64,000 nt of DNA from Lacrimispora amygdalina. Lineage in GTDB: Bacteria; Bacillota; Clostridia; Lachnospirales; Lachnospiraceae. Location of the stretch: the NCBI RefSeq assembly GCF_900205965.1, contig NZ_OAOF01000004.1, forward strand, positions 1 through 64,000, read 5' to 3'. How positions within the stretch are numbered: the first letter of the stretch is position 1; every line of letters begins with the position of its first letter. The notes below the pieces were generated by a model. The model was not told where the DNA came from, searched no databases, and saw only the letters and a program-made list of their open reading frames with translations. Position numbers and translations under genes: made by a program. Positions 56,129-64,000 of the stretch are shown in pieces.

Positions 56129-57696
56129 AAGCTCATACCTCTTATCCCATACAGCAAAAAGACCAGGAAGAAGCATACCGTGACAGTTACCAGCATCAGC
56201 TTCACTATAAATCCCTTCGTAAATCCGGATGAAAGCATAAGCATATTCTTAATGTCCATCATTGGCCCAAATACCAGAAAACCCATAACAGCTCCGGCTG
56301 GCATCTGGCTGGAAATGCTGCGGGCAATGACCGCATCAGATGAAGAACACAATGACAGGATAAAGGCCGCTGCCATCATAAGCAGAATGGAAGCTGCCAG
56401 TCCGCCTCTGTACTGTGCAAAATCCAGAGGACCATTCCCTAACGCCTGGAAGACGGAAGCTGCCAGTATTCCAATCAGGAGGTATTTGCCCACACGAAAA
56501 AACTCAGCCTGCCCATGACGCAGACAAAGAACAAGTTTTCCTGCCAGTGATTTAGTTTTTTGACTATCCTCATAACATCCGCACGCACAGATTAGCCGGC
56601 TTCTTCCACTCCCCAAAAGTAAAGGAGTCTTTCTTTGAAAGGCAGCAGCAAGCAATCCAATCAACACTGCAGCGAATGCTCCGATCCCTGCCCGGCCAGC
56701 CACTACCGCCATGTTACCGCCAAACGCATAGAAGGTCGATAGCAGGACAACCGGATTCATGACAGGCGCCGCCATCATGAAGGTGACCGCCACTGGCAGC
56801 GGGATTCCTTTTTTAATCAGACTCCTAAAAACAGGAATTGAGGCACAGTCACAGACTGGCAGTAAAAATCCTCCGGCTAATGCTGCCGCCATTCCCCATA
56901 CAAGAGACTTTGGAAACCACCGCTCCAGCATTCCATCCGGAATCAATATCTGAATCACAGATGAGAGCATAATTCCAATAAGCAAAAAGGGAACTGCCTG
57001 CAGAGTCATACCAAAAAACAGATTCACCATTCTGCTTAATGGAAATCCCTCCCATCCGGATATGATTCCCGCCAGAAGAAACAGGCAGATAAAAAACATA
57101 AATTCCATGAGAAATGAGCAGACCGGTTCATCTGGCTGCCTTAAAACCTGCTTGATAAGTTTACTGTCAGAGGACATTTCTAAAATTTTTAATCCGGGAT
57201 TTACTCCTTCCAATAAGCGGCTGATATGTTGATAGTGGCTTTTTGTATGGCAATTACGCACAATCGCGATATCACTTTCTGAAATCTGATCAATTAAATA
57301 TATTCCCATTCCGCTGAGGAGGAATTCCAGCTTCACAGCGTCGGCAATATGAATGATCTTTTTTAACCGGCAGACTGTGGGGAATACCGGGTCCCAAAAC
57401 AGTGACAAAAGACAGGAAAAAGGGGCTGTACCATTCCATTCAACCCAAATCTCGTCCCACTCCCCGTTTTGTACCGCCTCGTAAATCTGACCGGGTAACT
57501 GCTCCTGCTGCTGGTCCAACAGATTCCTTGGAATCATCAGCTTCCTGTGTCCGGTGTAGCCGGAAAAGAGATCTTCTTCGCCATCCTCGAACTGTATTAC
57601 CAAAGCTTTTACTTTTCTATTTTCAAAAATATTGTTTAAAAAGGTCGTTTTACCTGCATCCAGACTCCCTGTGACAACATAAACGGGAATTTCCAT
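56125..57696 (-). CDS. CobW-like P-loop domain fused to a DUF318/UPF0718 permease
   Basis: The 523-residue protein has residues 1-205 as a COG0523/CobW-type G domain (YVVTGSLDAGKTTFLNNIF as Walker A, IWVEWNGTAP as Walker B region). The CxCC metal motif of CobW chaperones and a standard NKxD motif are absent. Residues 210-523 are a permease with about eight helices and the motif LLPVCDCASIPVFRSLIKKG, MAAPVMNPVVLLSTFYAFGG. The two functions are normally separate genes. It is coupled to the TIGR03943 gene and lies next to a DtxR/MntR regulator and FeoAB. Confidence 0.88.
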   Translation of the reverse strand: MEIPVYVVTGSLDAGKTTFLNNIFENRKVKALVIQFEDGEEDLFSGYTGHRKLMIPRNLLDQQQEQLPGQIYEAVQNGEWDEIWVEWNGTAPFSCLLSLFWDPVFPTVCRLKKIIHIADAVKLEFLLSGMGIYLIDQISESDIAIVRNCHTKSHYQHISRLLEGVNPGLKILEMSSDSKLIKQVLRQPDEPVCSFLMEFMFFICLFLLAGIISGWEGFPLSRMVNLFFGMTLQAVPFLLIGIMLSSVIQILIPDGMLERWFPKSLVWGMAAALAGGFLLPVCDCASIPVFRSLIKKGIPLPVAVTFMMAAPVMNPVVLLSTFYAFGGNMAVVAGRAGIGAFAAVLIGLLAAAFQRKTPLLLGSGRSRLICACGCYEDSQKTKSLAGKLVLCLRHGQAEFFRVGKYLLIGILAASVFQALGNGPLDFAQYRGGLAASILLMMAAAFILSLCSSSDAVIARSISSQMPAGAVMGFLVFGPMMDIKNMLMLSSGFTKGFIVKLMLVTVTVCFFLVFLLYGIRGMSL

Positions 57697-57744
57697 TTTT
57701 CTCCTTTACCATAAAGGTTCCTTAAATTATACCTTTAGATACAT

Positions 57745-58242
57745 TTAGATTTCATGATAGGCAGACAAGTCCATAAATGTCTTAAACTTCTGATTAACAG
57801 ATGGATTCTGTGTAAAGAACTCCAGCAGACTCTTAATCCTGAGCACGGTATCAGAGGCCAGCGTATGTTCAACCAATTCCGTTTCCTCCAAGGCATTTGC
57901 ACTCCCTACCAATGTAAAAAAGCTTTCTATAATATTGTGGCGCTCCAATAAATAAGCACCTGTTATTCTTCCTTCTGTAGTTAAAAGGATGTTATCAAGA
58001 TTATTATATTTTAAGAAGTCCAATTCAACAAGTTTGGAAACCATTTTAGATGCAGAAGGTGGTCTGACATTTAATTTCTCAGAAAGCTTATTAATGCGCG
58101 TATAATCCTCTTCTAAACACAATCGATACGTCATCTCAAGGTAGTCCTCCAAAGCAGGGGTTAATCTGCTCTCATTTTGTTTTATCAGCTGATATCCGCG
58201 AACGGTATGAAATTCGTTTTCCATTGGCTTATTCATAAGCAT
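57745..58242 (-). CDS. DtxR/MntR-family metal-dependent regulator
   Basis: The 165-residue protein has a DtxR winged helix (LTPALEDYLEMTYRLC, NVRPPSASKMVSKLVELDFL) and a dimerisation domain with metal ligands (LLERHNIIESFF, ELVEHTLASDTVLRI). It lacks the third SH3-like domain of DtxR/IdeR, so it is MntR-sized. It is divergent from feoA-feoB, which it probably controls with iron or manganese. Confidence 0.9.
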   Translation of the reverse strand: MLMNKPMENEFHTVRGYQLIKQNESRLTPALEDYLEMTYRLCLEEDYTRINKLSEKLNVRPPSASKMVSKLVELDFLKYNNLDNILLTTEGRITGAYLLERHNIIESFFTLVGSANALEETELVEHTLASDTVLRIKSLLEFFTQNPSVNQKFKTFMDLSAYHEI

Positions 58243-58458
58243 GTTCCCCCATCACAACATTTTTTTAGTATAACTGTAACACCTTATGCTTTATCTTCAT
58301 AAATTAGTCATAAGAAATGGTGTTTCCCGCCCCTAACAGACAACTAATTACTCCATTATTTATTAACGGCTTGCCTTTTTATTATTTTAGGCACATAACA
58401 AGGACTCCAGTCTGACGGAGAAGGTAATACCAAATATATGGTTAAGGAGAATTTTACT

Positions 58459-58695
58459 ATGGATACTACTCAAATGTCATTAAACCAATTACCAATCGGA
58501 AGAAAAGCACATGTTTCCGCTTTGACTTTTGACGGTACAATAAGAAGACGCATGCTGGACTTAGGTATCGTTGACGGAACTGAAATAGAACCTCTGTATA
58601 AGAGCCCCTCCGGCAATCCGGCAGCCTACCTTATCCGCGGTGCAGTTATTGCGCTGCGTTCTGATGTATCTGAAAAAATTTTTGTATCGATTTAA
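58459..58695 (+). CDS. feoA: FeoA
   Basis: The 78-residue SH3-like protein has LNQLPIGRKAHVSALTFD, RRRMLDLGIVDGTEIEPLYK and an ending of the RGAVIALRSDVSEKI type. FeoA assists FeoB in ferrous iron uptake. The ATG at 58459 with AAGGAGAA is used rather than one 21 nt earlier. It is 58 nt before feoB in the same direction. Confidence 0.93.
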   Translation: MDTTQMSLNQLPIGRKAHVSALTFDGTIRRRMLDLGIVDGTEIEPLYKSPSGNPAAYLIRGAVIALRSDVSEKIFVSI

Positions 58696-58753
58696 AATAG
58701 TATAGTTAAAAAAGAGATGACAATTATTTCATAATCTTAGGAGGATTGCTCAT

Positions 58754-60907
58754 ATGGGACTTACCAATGCATCAACCGGGACGGGAGTTTTAAATCACTG
58801 CGGCTTACATATTGAGAAAGTGACACCGAAAGATAAGATAATCGCATTAGCAGGAAATCCAAACGTGGGAAAAAGCACAGTTTTCAATGCTTTGACAGGG
58901 CTGAATCAGCACACAGGCAATTGGCCCGGAAAAACCGTTGTTAACGCACAGGGAAAATACCGATATAAAGATACGAATTTCATCATGGTAGACATTCCAG
59001 GTACCTATTCCCTGATGGCAAATTCCACCGAAGAGGAAATTGCCAGGGATTTCATCTGCTTTGGCGGAGCCGACAGTGTGGTAGTCGTGGCTGATGCTAC
59101 CTGCCTGGAGCGAAATTTAAACCTTGTTCTGCAGACGCTGGAAGTTACCGACCGTGTTATATTGTGTGTTAATTTAATGGACGAAGCGAGAAAGAAAAAA
59201 ATAAACATTGACTTAAAGGTTCTCACCTCAAGACTGGGAATTCCGGTAATCGGGACAAGTGCGCGATCAAAAAAGGGATTAGATTACTTGATGGATGCAG
59301 TGAAAGAATTATCAGAAAGTGAAGCAGCGTTTAATCCGCTGCGGATAGATTACGGTGAAGAAACAGAAGCCGCTGTGGGTATGCTGGAACCAGTTCTTGC
59401 TGATCTTTTAGGTGATAGTATCAGCAGCCGATGGGTGGCTTTGAAGCTCCTTGACGGGGATGAGAGCCTTCTTTCCTCCTTAAAGACACATCTTGGCTTT
59501 GATCTTCTGCAAAATGAGGATATAGCACAAGCAGTCAAAGAGGCAAAACTTACTATGGAGGATGCCGGGATATATACCGATCAGTTCCGGGATCAGATTG
59601 TCACAAAAATTGTTCAATGCTGCGAGAATATCTGCAGAGAAGCCGTGACCTTTGAAAAAGAGGAATATGCGGCACGGGACCGTAAAATTGATAAGATACT
59701 CACGTCAAAAATAACTGGTATACCGATAATGATTGCGATGCTGTTCGGTATTTTCTGGTTTACCATTACTGGCGCCAATGTTCCTTCCAGCCTTCTTGCC
59801 TCCGGACTATTTATGCTGGAAAAACCCCTGTCCCGGTTCTTTTTATGGTTATCTGCGCCGGAATGGTTACGCGGAATCTTCGTAGATGGTATTTTCCGTA
59901 CATTGGCTTGGGTGATCTCCGTAATGCTTCCTCCAATGGCAATCTTCTTTCCGTTATTTACACTTCTGGAGGATTTGGGATATCTGCCGCGTGTCGCATT
60001 TAACCTTGACAACTTTTTCCGCAAGGCCTGTGCCCATGGAAAACAGGCATTAACTATGTGTATGGGCTTCGGGTGTAACGCCTGTGGTGTAATCGGGTGC
60101 CGAATCATTGATTCACCCCGGGAACGCTTAATCGCCATTCTGACAAATAACTTCGTCCCCTGCAATGGACGTTTTCCAACTCTGATCGCGATTATTACCA
60201 TGTTTTTTGCCGGAGCTGCAAACGGAACATTTCAATCCGTCATTTCTACCCTGATGCTGACCGGAACCATTATATTGGGTATTGCAATGACGCTTCTGAT
60301 TTCAAAGCTGCTTTCAAAGACAATTCTTAAGGGAATGCCCTCCTCGTTTCAGCTGGAACTCCCACCGTACCGCCGGCCGCAGATTGGAAAAGTCATTGTA
60401 CGTTCTGTTTTTGACCGGACACTTTACGTGTTAGGCAGAGCCATAGCCGTTGCAGCTCCTGCAGGGCTGGTCATCTGGATACTGGCCAATATACATGTGG
60501 GAGATTTAAGCCTGCTTGCTCATTGTGCTGGTTTTCTTGATCCGTTCGCCAGATTCATTGGTCTGGATGGGTACATATTAATGGCGTTTATTTTAGGCTT
60601 TCCGGCCAATGAAATCGTGGTTCCTATTTTGATTATGAGCTATATGGCAACGGGAACATTGACTGATATGGATAGTCTGACAGAATTACATCAGCTTTTT
60701 GTAAATAACGGATGGACCTGGCTGACAGCCGTATGTACGATGCTGTTCACGTTACTGCACTGGCCATGCGGTACAACATGCCTTACAGTAAAAAAAGAAA
60801 CACAGAGTTTAAAATGGACACTGGTCTCCTTTACAATTCCAACAGTAACCGGTATTGTTGTATGTATGATTGTGGCAAACACTGTCCGATTGCTGGGACT
60901 TGTATAG
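58754..60907 (+). CDS. feoB: FeoB ferrous iron transporter
   Basis: The 717-residue protein has an N-terminal G domain (ALAGNPNVGKSTVFNALTG as G1, VDIPGTYSL as G3, NLMDEARKK as G4), a helical GDI-like region, and a membrane domain with Gate repeats (ICNACGVIGCR-type stretch seen as GFGCNACGVIGCR; FVPCNGRFPTL; GFPANEIVVP). It is full length for the Firmicutes FeoB. It is the partner of feoA and is likely iron-repressed by the neighbouring DtxR/MntR-type protein. Confidence 0.95.
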   Translation: MGLTNASTGTGVLNHCGLHIEKVTPKDKIIALAGNPNVGKSTVFNALTGLNQHTGNWPGKTVVNAQGKYRYKDTNFIMVDIPGTYSLMANSTEEEIARDFICFGGADSVVVVADATCLERNLNLVLQTLEVTDRVILCVNLMDEARKKKINIDLKVLTSRLGIPVIGTSARSKKGLDYLMDAVKELSESEAAFNPLRIDYGEETEAAVGMLEPVLADLLGDSISSRWVALKLLDGDESLLSSLKTHLGFDLLQNEDIAQAVKEAKLTMEDAGIYTDQFRDQIVTKIVQCCENICREAVTFEKEEYAARDRKIDKILTSKITGIPIMIAMLFGIFWFTITGANVPSSLLASGLFMLEKPLSRFFLWLSAPEWLRGIFVDGIFRTLAWVISVMLPPMAIFFPLFTLLEDLGYLPRVAFNLDNFFRKACAHGKQALTMCMGFGCNACGVIGCRIIDSPRERLIAILTNNFVPCNGRFPTLIAIITMFFAGAANGTFQSVISTLMLTGTIILGIAMTLLISKLLSKTILKGMPSSFQLELPPYRRPQIGKVIVRSVFDRTLYVLGRAIAVAAPAGLVIWILANIHVGDLSLLAHCAGFLDPFARFIGLDGYILMAFILGFPANEIVVPILIMSYMATGTLTDMDSLTELHQLFVNNGWTWLTAVCTMLFTLLHWPCGTTCLTVKKETQSLKWTLVSFTIPTVTGIVVCMIVANTVRLLGLV

Positions 60908-60935
60908 AACTTATGTAAAGATTTAACAGAAAAAT

Positions 60936-60980
60936 ATACCTCCAAATTGATATAAGATAGAATTATCAGTCTGGAGGTAT
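60936..60980. terminator. Hairpin between feoB and the chromate transporter genes
   Basis: ATACCTCCA and TGGAGGTAT form a 9-bp perfect stem with a 27-nt loop; the minus strand continues into TTTTT. Confidence 0.65.
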
Positions 60981-60996
60981 CAGTGTTTTAATATAT

Positions 60997-61554
60997 TTAA
61001 TATAATAATCCGCCTAATGCAGCGCAAATAAGAATAATTATAATTGGAGATAATTCTTTCTTAAATTTCTTTTTTGCAACTAGCAAGCAAATCGAAACAA
61101 TGGCAAGTATTGCTATTGCTGCAACATCTACTTGTATGTATTTTATATTACCGAAAAAAGTCTGAAAACCGATAAACAATCCGGTTGCGAGCATTAAACC
61201 CATGATACACTGTTTCATACCTTTAAGAATACTTTGAACAGAGGACTTATTTAAAATAGATTTAAAATTTATAGTTACAAGTAAAATGATGATGTAGGAG
61301 GGCAAAATCACTCCCAATGTAGCAAGTATTACACCTAAAATCCCACCTCTTTCTGCTCCAATGTAGGTTGCAATATTTAACATGATTGGTCCCGGAGTAG
61401 ATTCACTGATGGCAACGATGTTGGTAAACATACTGTCTGTCAGCCAACCGTGAGATAATACTTCTTCTCTAAATAGCGGTATTGCACCATACGCTCCGCC
61501 AAAAGCTAAAGAACCTAATTTTAAGAAGGATATAAACAATTCGATATACCGCAT
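60997..61554 (-). CDS. Chromate transporter, half-length ChrA (second subunit)
   Basis: The 185-residue membrane protein has the CHR-domain motifs LGSLAFGGAYGAIPLFREEV and SESTPGPIMLNIATYIG. Short CHR proteins work as hetero-dimers encoded by adjacent genes. Its start overlaps the stop of the other half by 1 nt. The name is historical; natural substrates are uncertain. Confidence 0.92.
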   Translation of the reverse strand: MRYIELFISFLKLGSLAFGGAYGAIPLFREEVLSHGWLTDSMFTNIVAISESTPGPIMLNIATYIGAERGGILGVILATLGVILPSYIIILLVTINFKSILNKSSVQSILKGMKQCIMGLMLATGLFIGFQTFFGNIKYIQVDVAAIAILAIVSICLLVAKKKFKKELSPIIIILICAALGGLLY

Positions 61555-62150
61555 TATTTTATACCTCCATTAGACTTATTTACTTTTTTACCATATACAA
61601 AATATCCTATGAAACCGCAGAAGAAGATCAAATAGATCGTAGAAAAATGAATTGCAAATAAATTGCAGCTAAATACTATCAGGAAGGAAGGAACGATAAA
61701 AACTATGGGTAATAATTTTTTCCTGGAATTTTTCATTGATTTTGTAATCATTTTAATAGCTGCTTGTGTAATTAGAATACAAATAGCCACGCTAATTCCT
61801 TTAAATGCGTTCCTGATAATAGAATTAGATAGTATATTTTCAAAGAACATTGAAATCAGAAAAATAATGATCGATGAAGGTAAGATCATACCAAAGGTTG
61901 CAATAATAGAACCAAATAGCCCTTTTAATTTGTAGCCTGTATAGGTGGCACAGTTAATGGCTATGGGACCAGGAGTTGATTCCGCTATAACAGTGATATT
62001 CATTAATTCATCTGAGGTAATCCAGTTTTTGTTTTCTACACATTCTCTGTCAAGGAGAGAAATCATTGCGTAACCACCGCCAAAAGTAAATGCCCCTATT
62101 TTGAAAAATGTGTAAAATAAATCCCATAGAATATGTTTTGATTTATTCAT
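61554..62150 (-). CDS. Chromate transporter, half-length ChrA (first subunit)
   Basis: The 198-residue membrane protein has IGAFTFGGGYAMISLLDREC and AESTPGPIAINCATYTG, the CHR-domain signatures, with about five helices. It starts 1 nt after the ArsR gene and is followed by the second half gene, giving an arsR-chr-chr operon. Confidence 0.92.
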   Translation of the reverse strand: MNKSKHILWDLFYTFFKIGAFTFGGGYAMISLLDRECVENKNWITSDELMNITVIAESTPGPIAINCATYTGYKLKGLFGSIIATFGMILPSSIIIFLISMFFENILSNSIIRNAFKGISVAICILITQAAIKMITKSMKNSRKKLLPIVFIVPSFLIVFSCNLFAIHFSTIYLIFFCGFIGYFVYGKKVNKSNGGIK

Positions 62151-62151
62151 C

Positions 62152-62511
62152 TCATTCTACCTCTGTTTCATTCGTTGATTGACAGCCACATTTGCAGCTG
62201 CCTTTATTTTGACATGTAGAGTCACTATTTTCTGTATTTATTGTCCGGTCAGTCAAAGCTAGATTTTCAATGAATTGTGCTAATTCATGTAATAATTCTC
62301 TGTTGACTTCATAATGAATATGGTGCTTTATTTTTTTGCCAATTAAAAGGTCTGCTTCTTTTAATACTTTGATGTGTTGTGAGGTTGCAGGTTCACTAAT
62401 ACCTAATCTCTTTGATAAAGCTCTTACACATAACTTTTGCCTTAATAACATTTCGATGATTTTCATTCTGTTATCATCGGCAATTGCTTTCATTACATTT
62501 TGTTTTATCAT
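62152..62511 (-). CDS. ArsR family regulator with Cys-rich tail
   Basis: The 119-residue protein has an ArsR HTH (VRALSKRLGISEPATSQHIK) and a C-terminal tail with a Cys cluster (CQNKGSCKCGCQ) that could bind a metal or oxyanion. It is the first gene of the operon with the split chromate transporter. Two matching inverted repeats overlap its promoter, so it most likely represses the operon until its ligand is present. Confidence 0.92.
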   Translation of the reverse strand: MIKQNVMKAIADDNRMKIIEMLLRQKLCVRALSKRLGISEPATSQHIKVLKEADLLIGKKIKHHIHYEVNRELLHELAQFIENLALTDRTINTENSDSTCQNKGSCKCGCQSTNETEVE

Positions 62512-62520
62512 ACTGCCCTC

Positions 62521-62582
62521 CTATAATTAAGTATTAGCTTAATTATAGTCGTTGATTTTAATTAAGTCAATGCTTAATTATA
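62521..62582 (-). promoter_or_regulatory. arsR promoter with two inverted-repeat operators
   Basis: Minus strand: TTGACT (62570-62565), 17 nt, TATAAT (62547-62542). Operator 1 is CTATAATTAAG-N6-CTTAATTATAG (62521-62548), a perfect 11-bp inverted repeat; operator 2 is TAATTAAG-N6-CTTAATTA (62559-62580). They cover the -10 and the -35. Confidence 0.85.
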
Positions 62583-62635
62583 ATAGCAAAAAACACTTTA
62601 CCAAACTCATCGTATTCATTCAAAATGCCCATTAT

Positions 62636-64000
62636 CTATAAAATAGTTCTGAAAATATTATAAGAATTATAAACATCTACAATTCCATATCCCCAATTCT
62701 GATTGGGATATTGAAGATTACGGTTTCTTTCCGCTCCCCGAAGAAGAAATTTTTTGATTCCTACCGTATCCAGACTTGGATAATTATTATTTACAATTCC
62801 CCATTCAAATATCATGGCTGCTATACCTGCCATGTGAGCAGCCGCAGCACCCGTACCTGTTATGGCAGTAAATTCATTATTTAAAGTGGGACCTACTACG
62901 TTAACACCTGGGGCAGCCAGATCCGGGTTTATAATATTTGATGTTGAAAATCCTTTTCCCGACTCCGGATATAACGCTCCCGTTGCTGCGTCATAAGCTA
63001 CGACTGTGATCGGTATCAGATCGTTACCAGGGGATGTTATGGTAGTGTAGGGGTTTGAATTAAGAAAAAATGTATTATTTGATATAAAATTACCGGAAGG
63101 CAGCCATATGTGGAAATCTCCAGGCAGATCACCGCCACCGGATACTTTAAACCTCCAGATGCCCGGTGCCGGACTTTTAAAACGCAGCATAATGACCTGC
63201 TTACCACTGTCCCGCTCAATCATGACATAATCAATATAAAGGATTGTCTGGTCAAATATAAAATGTACCTGCTTAGTCTCAAATAACCCACGGGAAATTG
63301 CCGGAACGTATTCACCGGAAGGAGATAAAATGTCCATTACATAGCTCATGGGTGGACTGCCCCAAAGCTCCATAGTAAAACCATATTCATCCGGTGCGAC
63401 ATTCAATTCTACCGTTAACTTTTCGGCAGGTCTGAGAATGCTGTAAAAATGTCTTCTGGCCTGCGCTTCATTTCCTGCGGCAACAGTAATTCCCACCCCA
63501 GGGCAGTCACCTACTATCCTTAGCAATGAGCCCAGCAGTCCACTATTACTATGTGGACCCTGAGAAGTTCCCACAGCTAAACAGACAATCAGCGGCCGTT
63601 TTAACTTATCTGCTGTATTAATCAGATACTGAACCCCCCAGTTTATATCAGTTTCCTGGTAACAAGCCACATCAGGAGGGATGAAATAGTAATCAGTAAG
63701 ATTTTTTTTAGCCTGCTTTAGCTTAACGATTAATAACTCTGCGTCAGGAACAACGCCCATGAATTGATTACTCCTGTTTTCCGAACCAGCTGCAATTCCT
63801 GCCAGCATGGTGCCATGACCATTTACATCCATACTGGGAACAACCGCCAGCGGGTCCTGGCTGTTTAATGCCTCGTTAATCTGTTCAGCCGTATATTCCG
63901 TCCCGTAGTATGCAGTATATCTTAATTCGGGATATGGACCGCTATCTATGGTCTGGTCCCAGATTGCTGCTATTTTTGTCGTTCCGTCTTCTTTAAGGAA
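62636..64000 (-). CDS. Csp-type subtilisin-like protein, 5' end outside the window; catalytic Ser replaced by Gly
   Basis: The frame is open from 64000 to the stop at 62636 (454 residues); the N-terminus lies beyond the right edge. Catalytic Asp is in AAIWDQTIDSG, His in DVNGHGTMLAGIAAG, and the oxyanion Asn in VAAGNEAQARRH. The Ser motif normally GTSxAA reads AITGTGAAAAHMAGIA: Gly (GGT, 62849-62851) stands in place of Ser. The jelly-roll insertion seen in Csp proteases is present (about 180-330). It would be a pseudoprotease, like CspC in Clostridioides difficile, with a possible sensing role in germination. Confidence 0.88.
   Translation of the reverse strand, partial: FLKEDGTTKIAAIWDQTIDSGPYPELRYTAYYGTEYTAEQINEALNSQDPLAVVPSMDVNGHGTMLAGIAAGSENRSNQFMGVVPDAELLIVKLKQAKKNLTDYYFIPPDVACYQETDINWGVQYLINTADKLKRPLIVCLAVGTSQGPHSNSGLLGSLLRIVGDCPGVGITVAAGNEAQARRHFYSILRPAEKLTVELNVAPDEYGFTMELWGSPPMSYVMDILSPSGEYVPAISRGLFETKQVHFIFDQTILYIDYVMIERDSGKQVIMLRFKSPAPGIWRFKVSGGGDLPGDFHIWLPSGNFISNNTFFLNSNPYTTITSPGNDLIPITVVAYDAATGALYPESGKGFSTSNIINPDLAAPGVNVVGPTLNNEFTAITGTGAAAAHMAGIAAMIFEWGIVNNNYPSLDTVGIKKFLLRGAERNRNLQYPNQNWGYGIVDVYNSYNIFRTIL

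Noticed and set aside
57697-57744. Metal-regulator operator AAAGGT-N12-ACCTTT upstream of the CobW-permease gene
   Set aside because: The inverted repeat is short and AT-rich; not enough to claim a site.

Overview
The window reads as chromosomal DNA of a low-GC, spore-forming anaerobic Firmicute, most likely a gut or plant-biomass member of the Lachnospiraceae/Clostridia. Pointers are a clostridial-type agr locus (AgrD with a Cys core followed by HQP), a Csp-type subtilase of the spore-germination family, abundant PTS and PRD regulators, ferredoxin-type redox proteins, FeoAB, nirJ1/ahbAB and a siroheme-decarboxylase pair. No rRNA, tRNA, CRISPR array or intact IS element was seen. The genus cannot be fixed from the sequence alone.

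Layout. 1-4.8 kb: a truncated NRPS (C-A start) on the minus strand, preceded in the same transcript by a previously hidden agrD-like gene and a structured RNA with a terminator hairpin; divergent agrA-agrC-agrB run on the plus strand. 4.8-10.4 kb: licR-type regulator, cellobiose-family PTS IIA-IIB-IIC and a cytoplasmic sulfatase. 10.4-17.8 kb: DUF554 protein, metallophosphatase, TetR plus a rifampicin-phosphotransferase-like enzyme, NapH-like ferredoxin protein, O-methyltransferase with a long leader, P-loop kinase. 17.9-25.3 kb: GNAT remnant, KdpDE-like two-component system, TrkA/TrkA/TrkH potassium uptake, and a Ku plus ligase NHEJ pair continuing the operon.

25.3-37.4 kb: Cys-rich copper-binding protein, GH62 arabinofuranosidase, DUF2207 membrane protein, AraC/GyrI regulator, ferredoxin-nitroreductase with its TetR repressor, hypB-flavoprotein-hypA, FCD/GntR regulator, an Asn/Asp/Phe repeat protein. 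37.6-44.1 kb: beta-glucuronide/beta-glucoside PTS region (IIA, GUS, IIBC, LicT antiterminator with a readable RAT/terminator, GH1). 44.2-52.9 kb: MerR-TrmO chimera, AraC, lipoprotein, phage-like DUF1492 protein, NlpC/P60 lysin-like protein, PL1 pectate lyase, kinase, MarR with three operators. 53.1-64 kb: nirJ1-ahbA-ahbB, a CobW-permease fusion with TIGR03943, DtxR/MntR, FeoAB, split chromate transporter with ArsR, and a Csp-type subtilase whose catalytic Ser is Gly.

How it fits together: the left end looks like a quorum-sensing-controlled NRPS locus in which the signal peptide gene lies in the leader of the biosynthetic gene. Most of the rest is a set of locally regulated catabolic or metal/redox modules, several with operators and sigma-A promoters that can be read directly. 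Several carbohydrate- or wall-active enzymes (GH62, P60-PG-binding, PL1) have no visible signal peptide.
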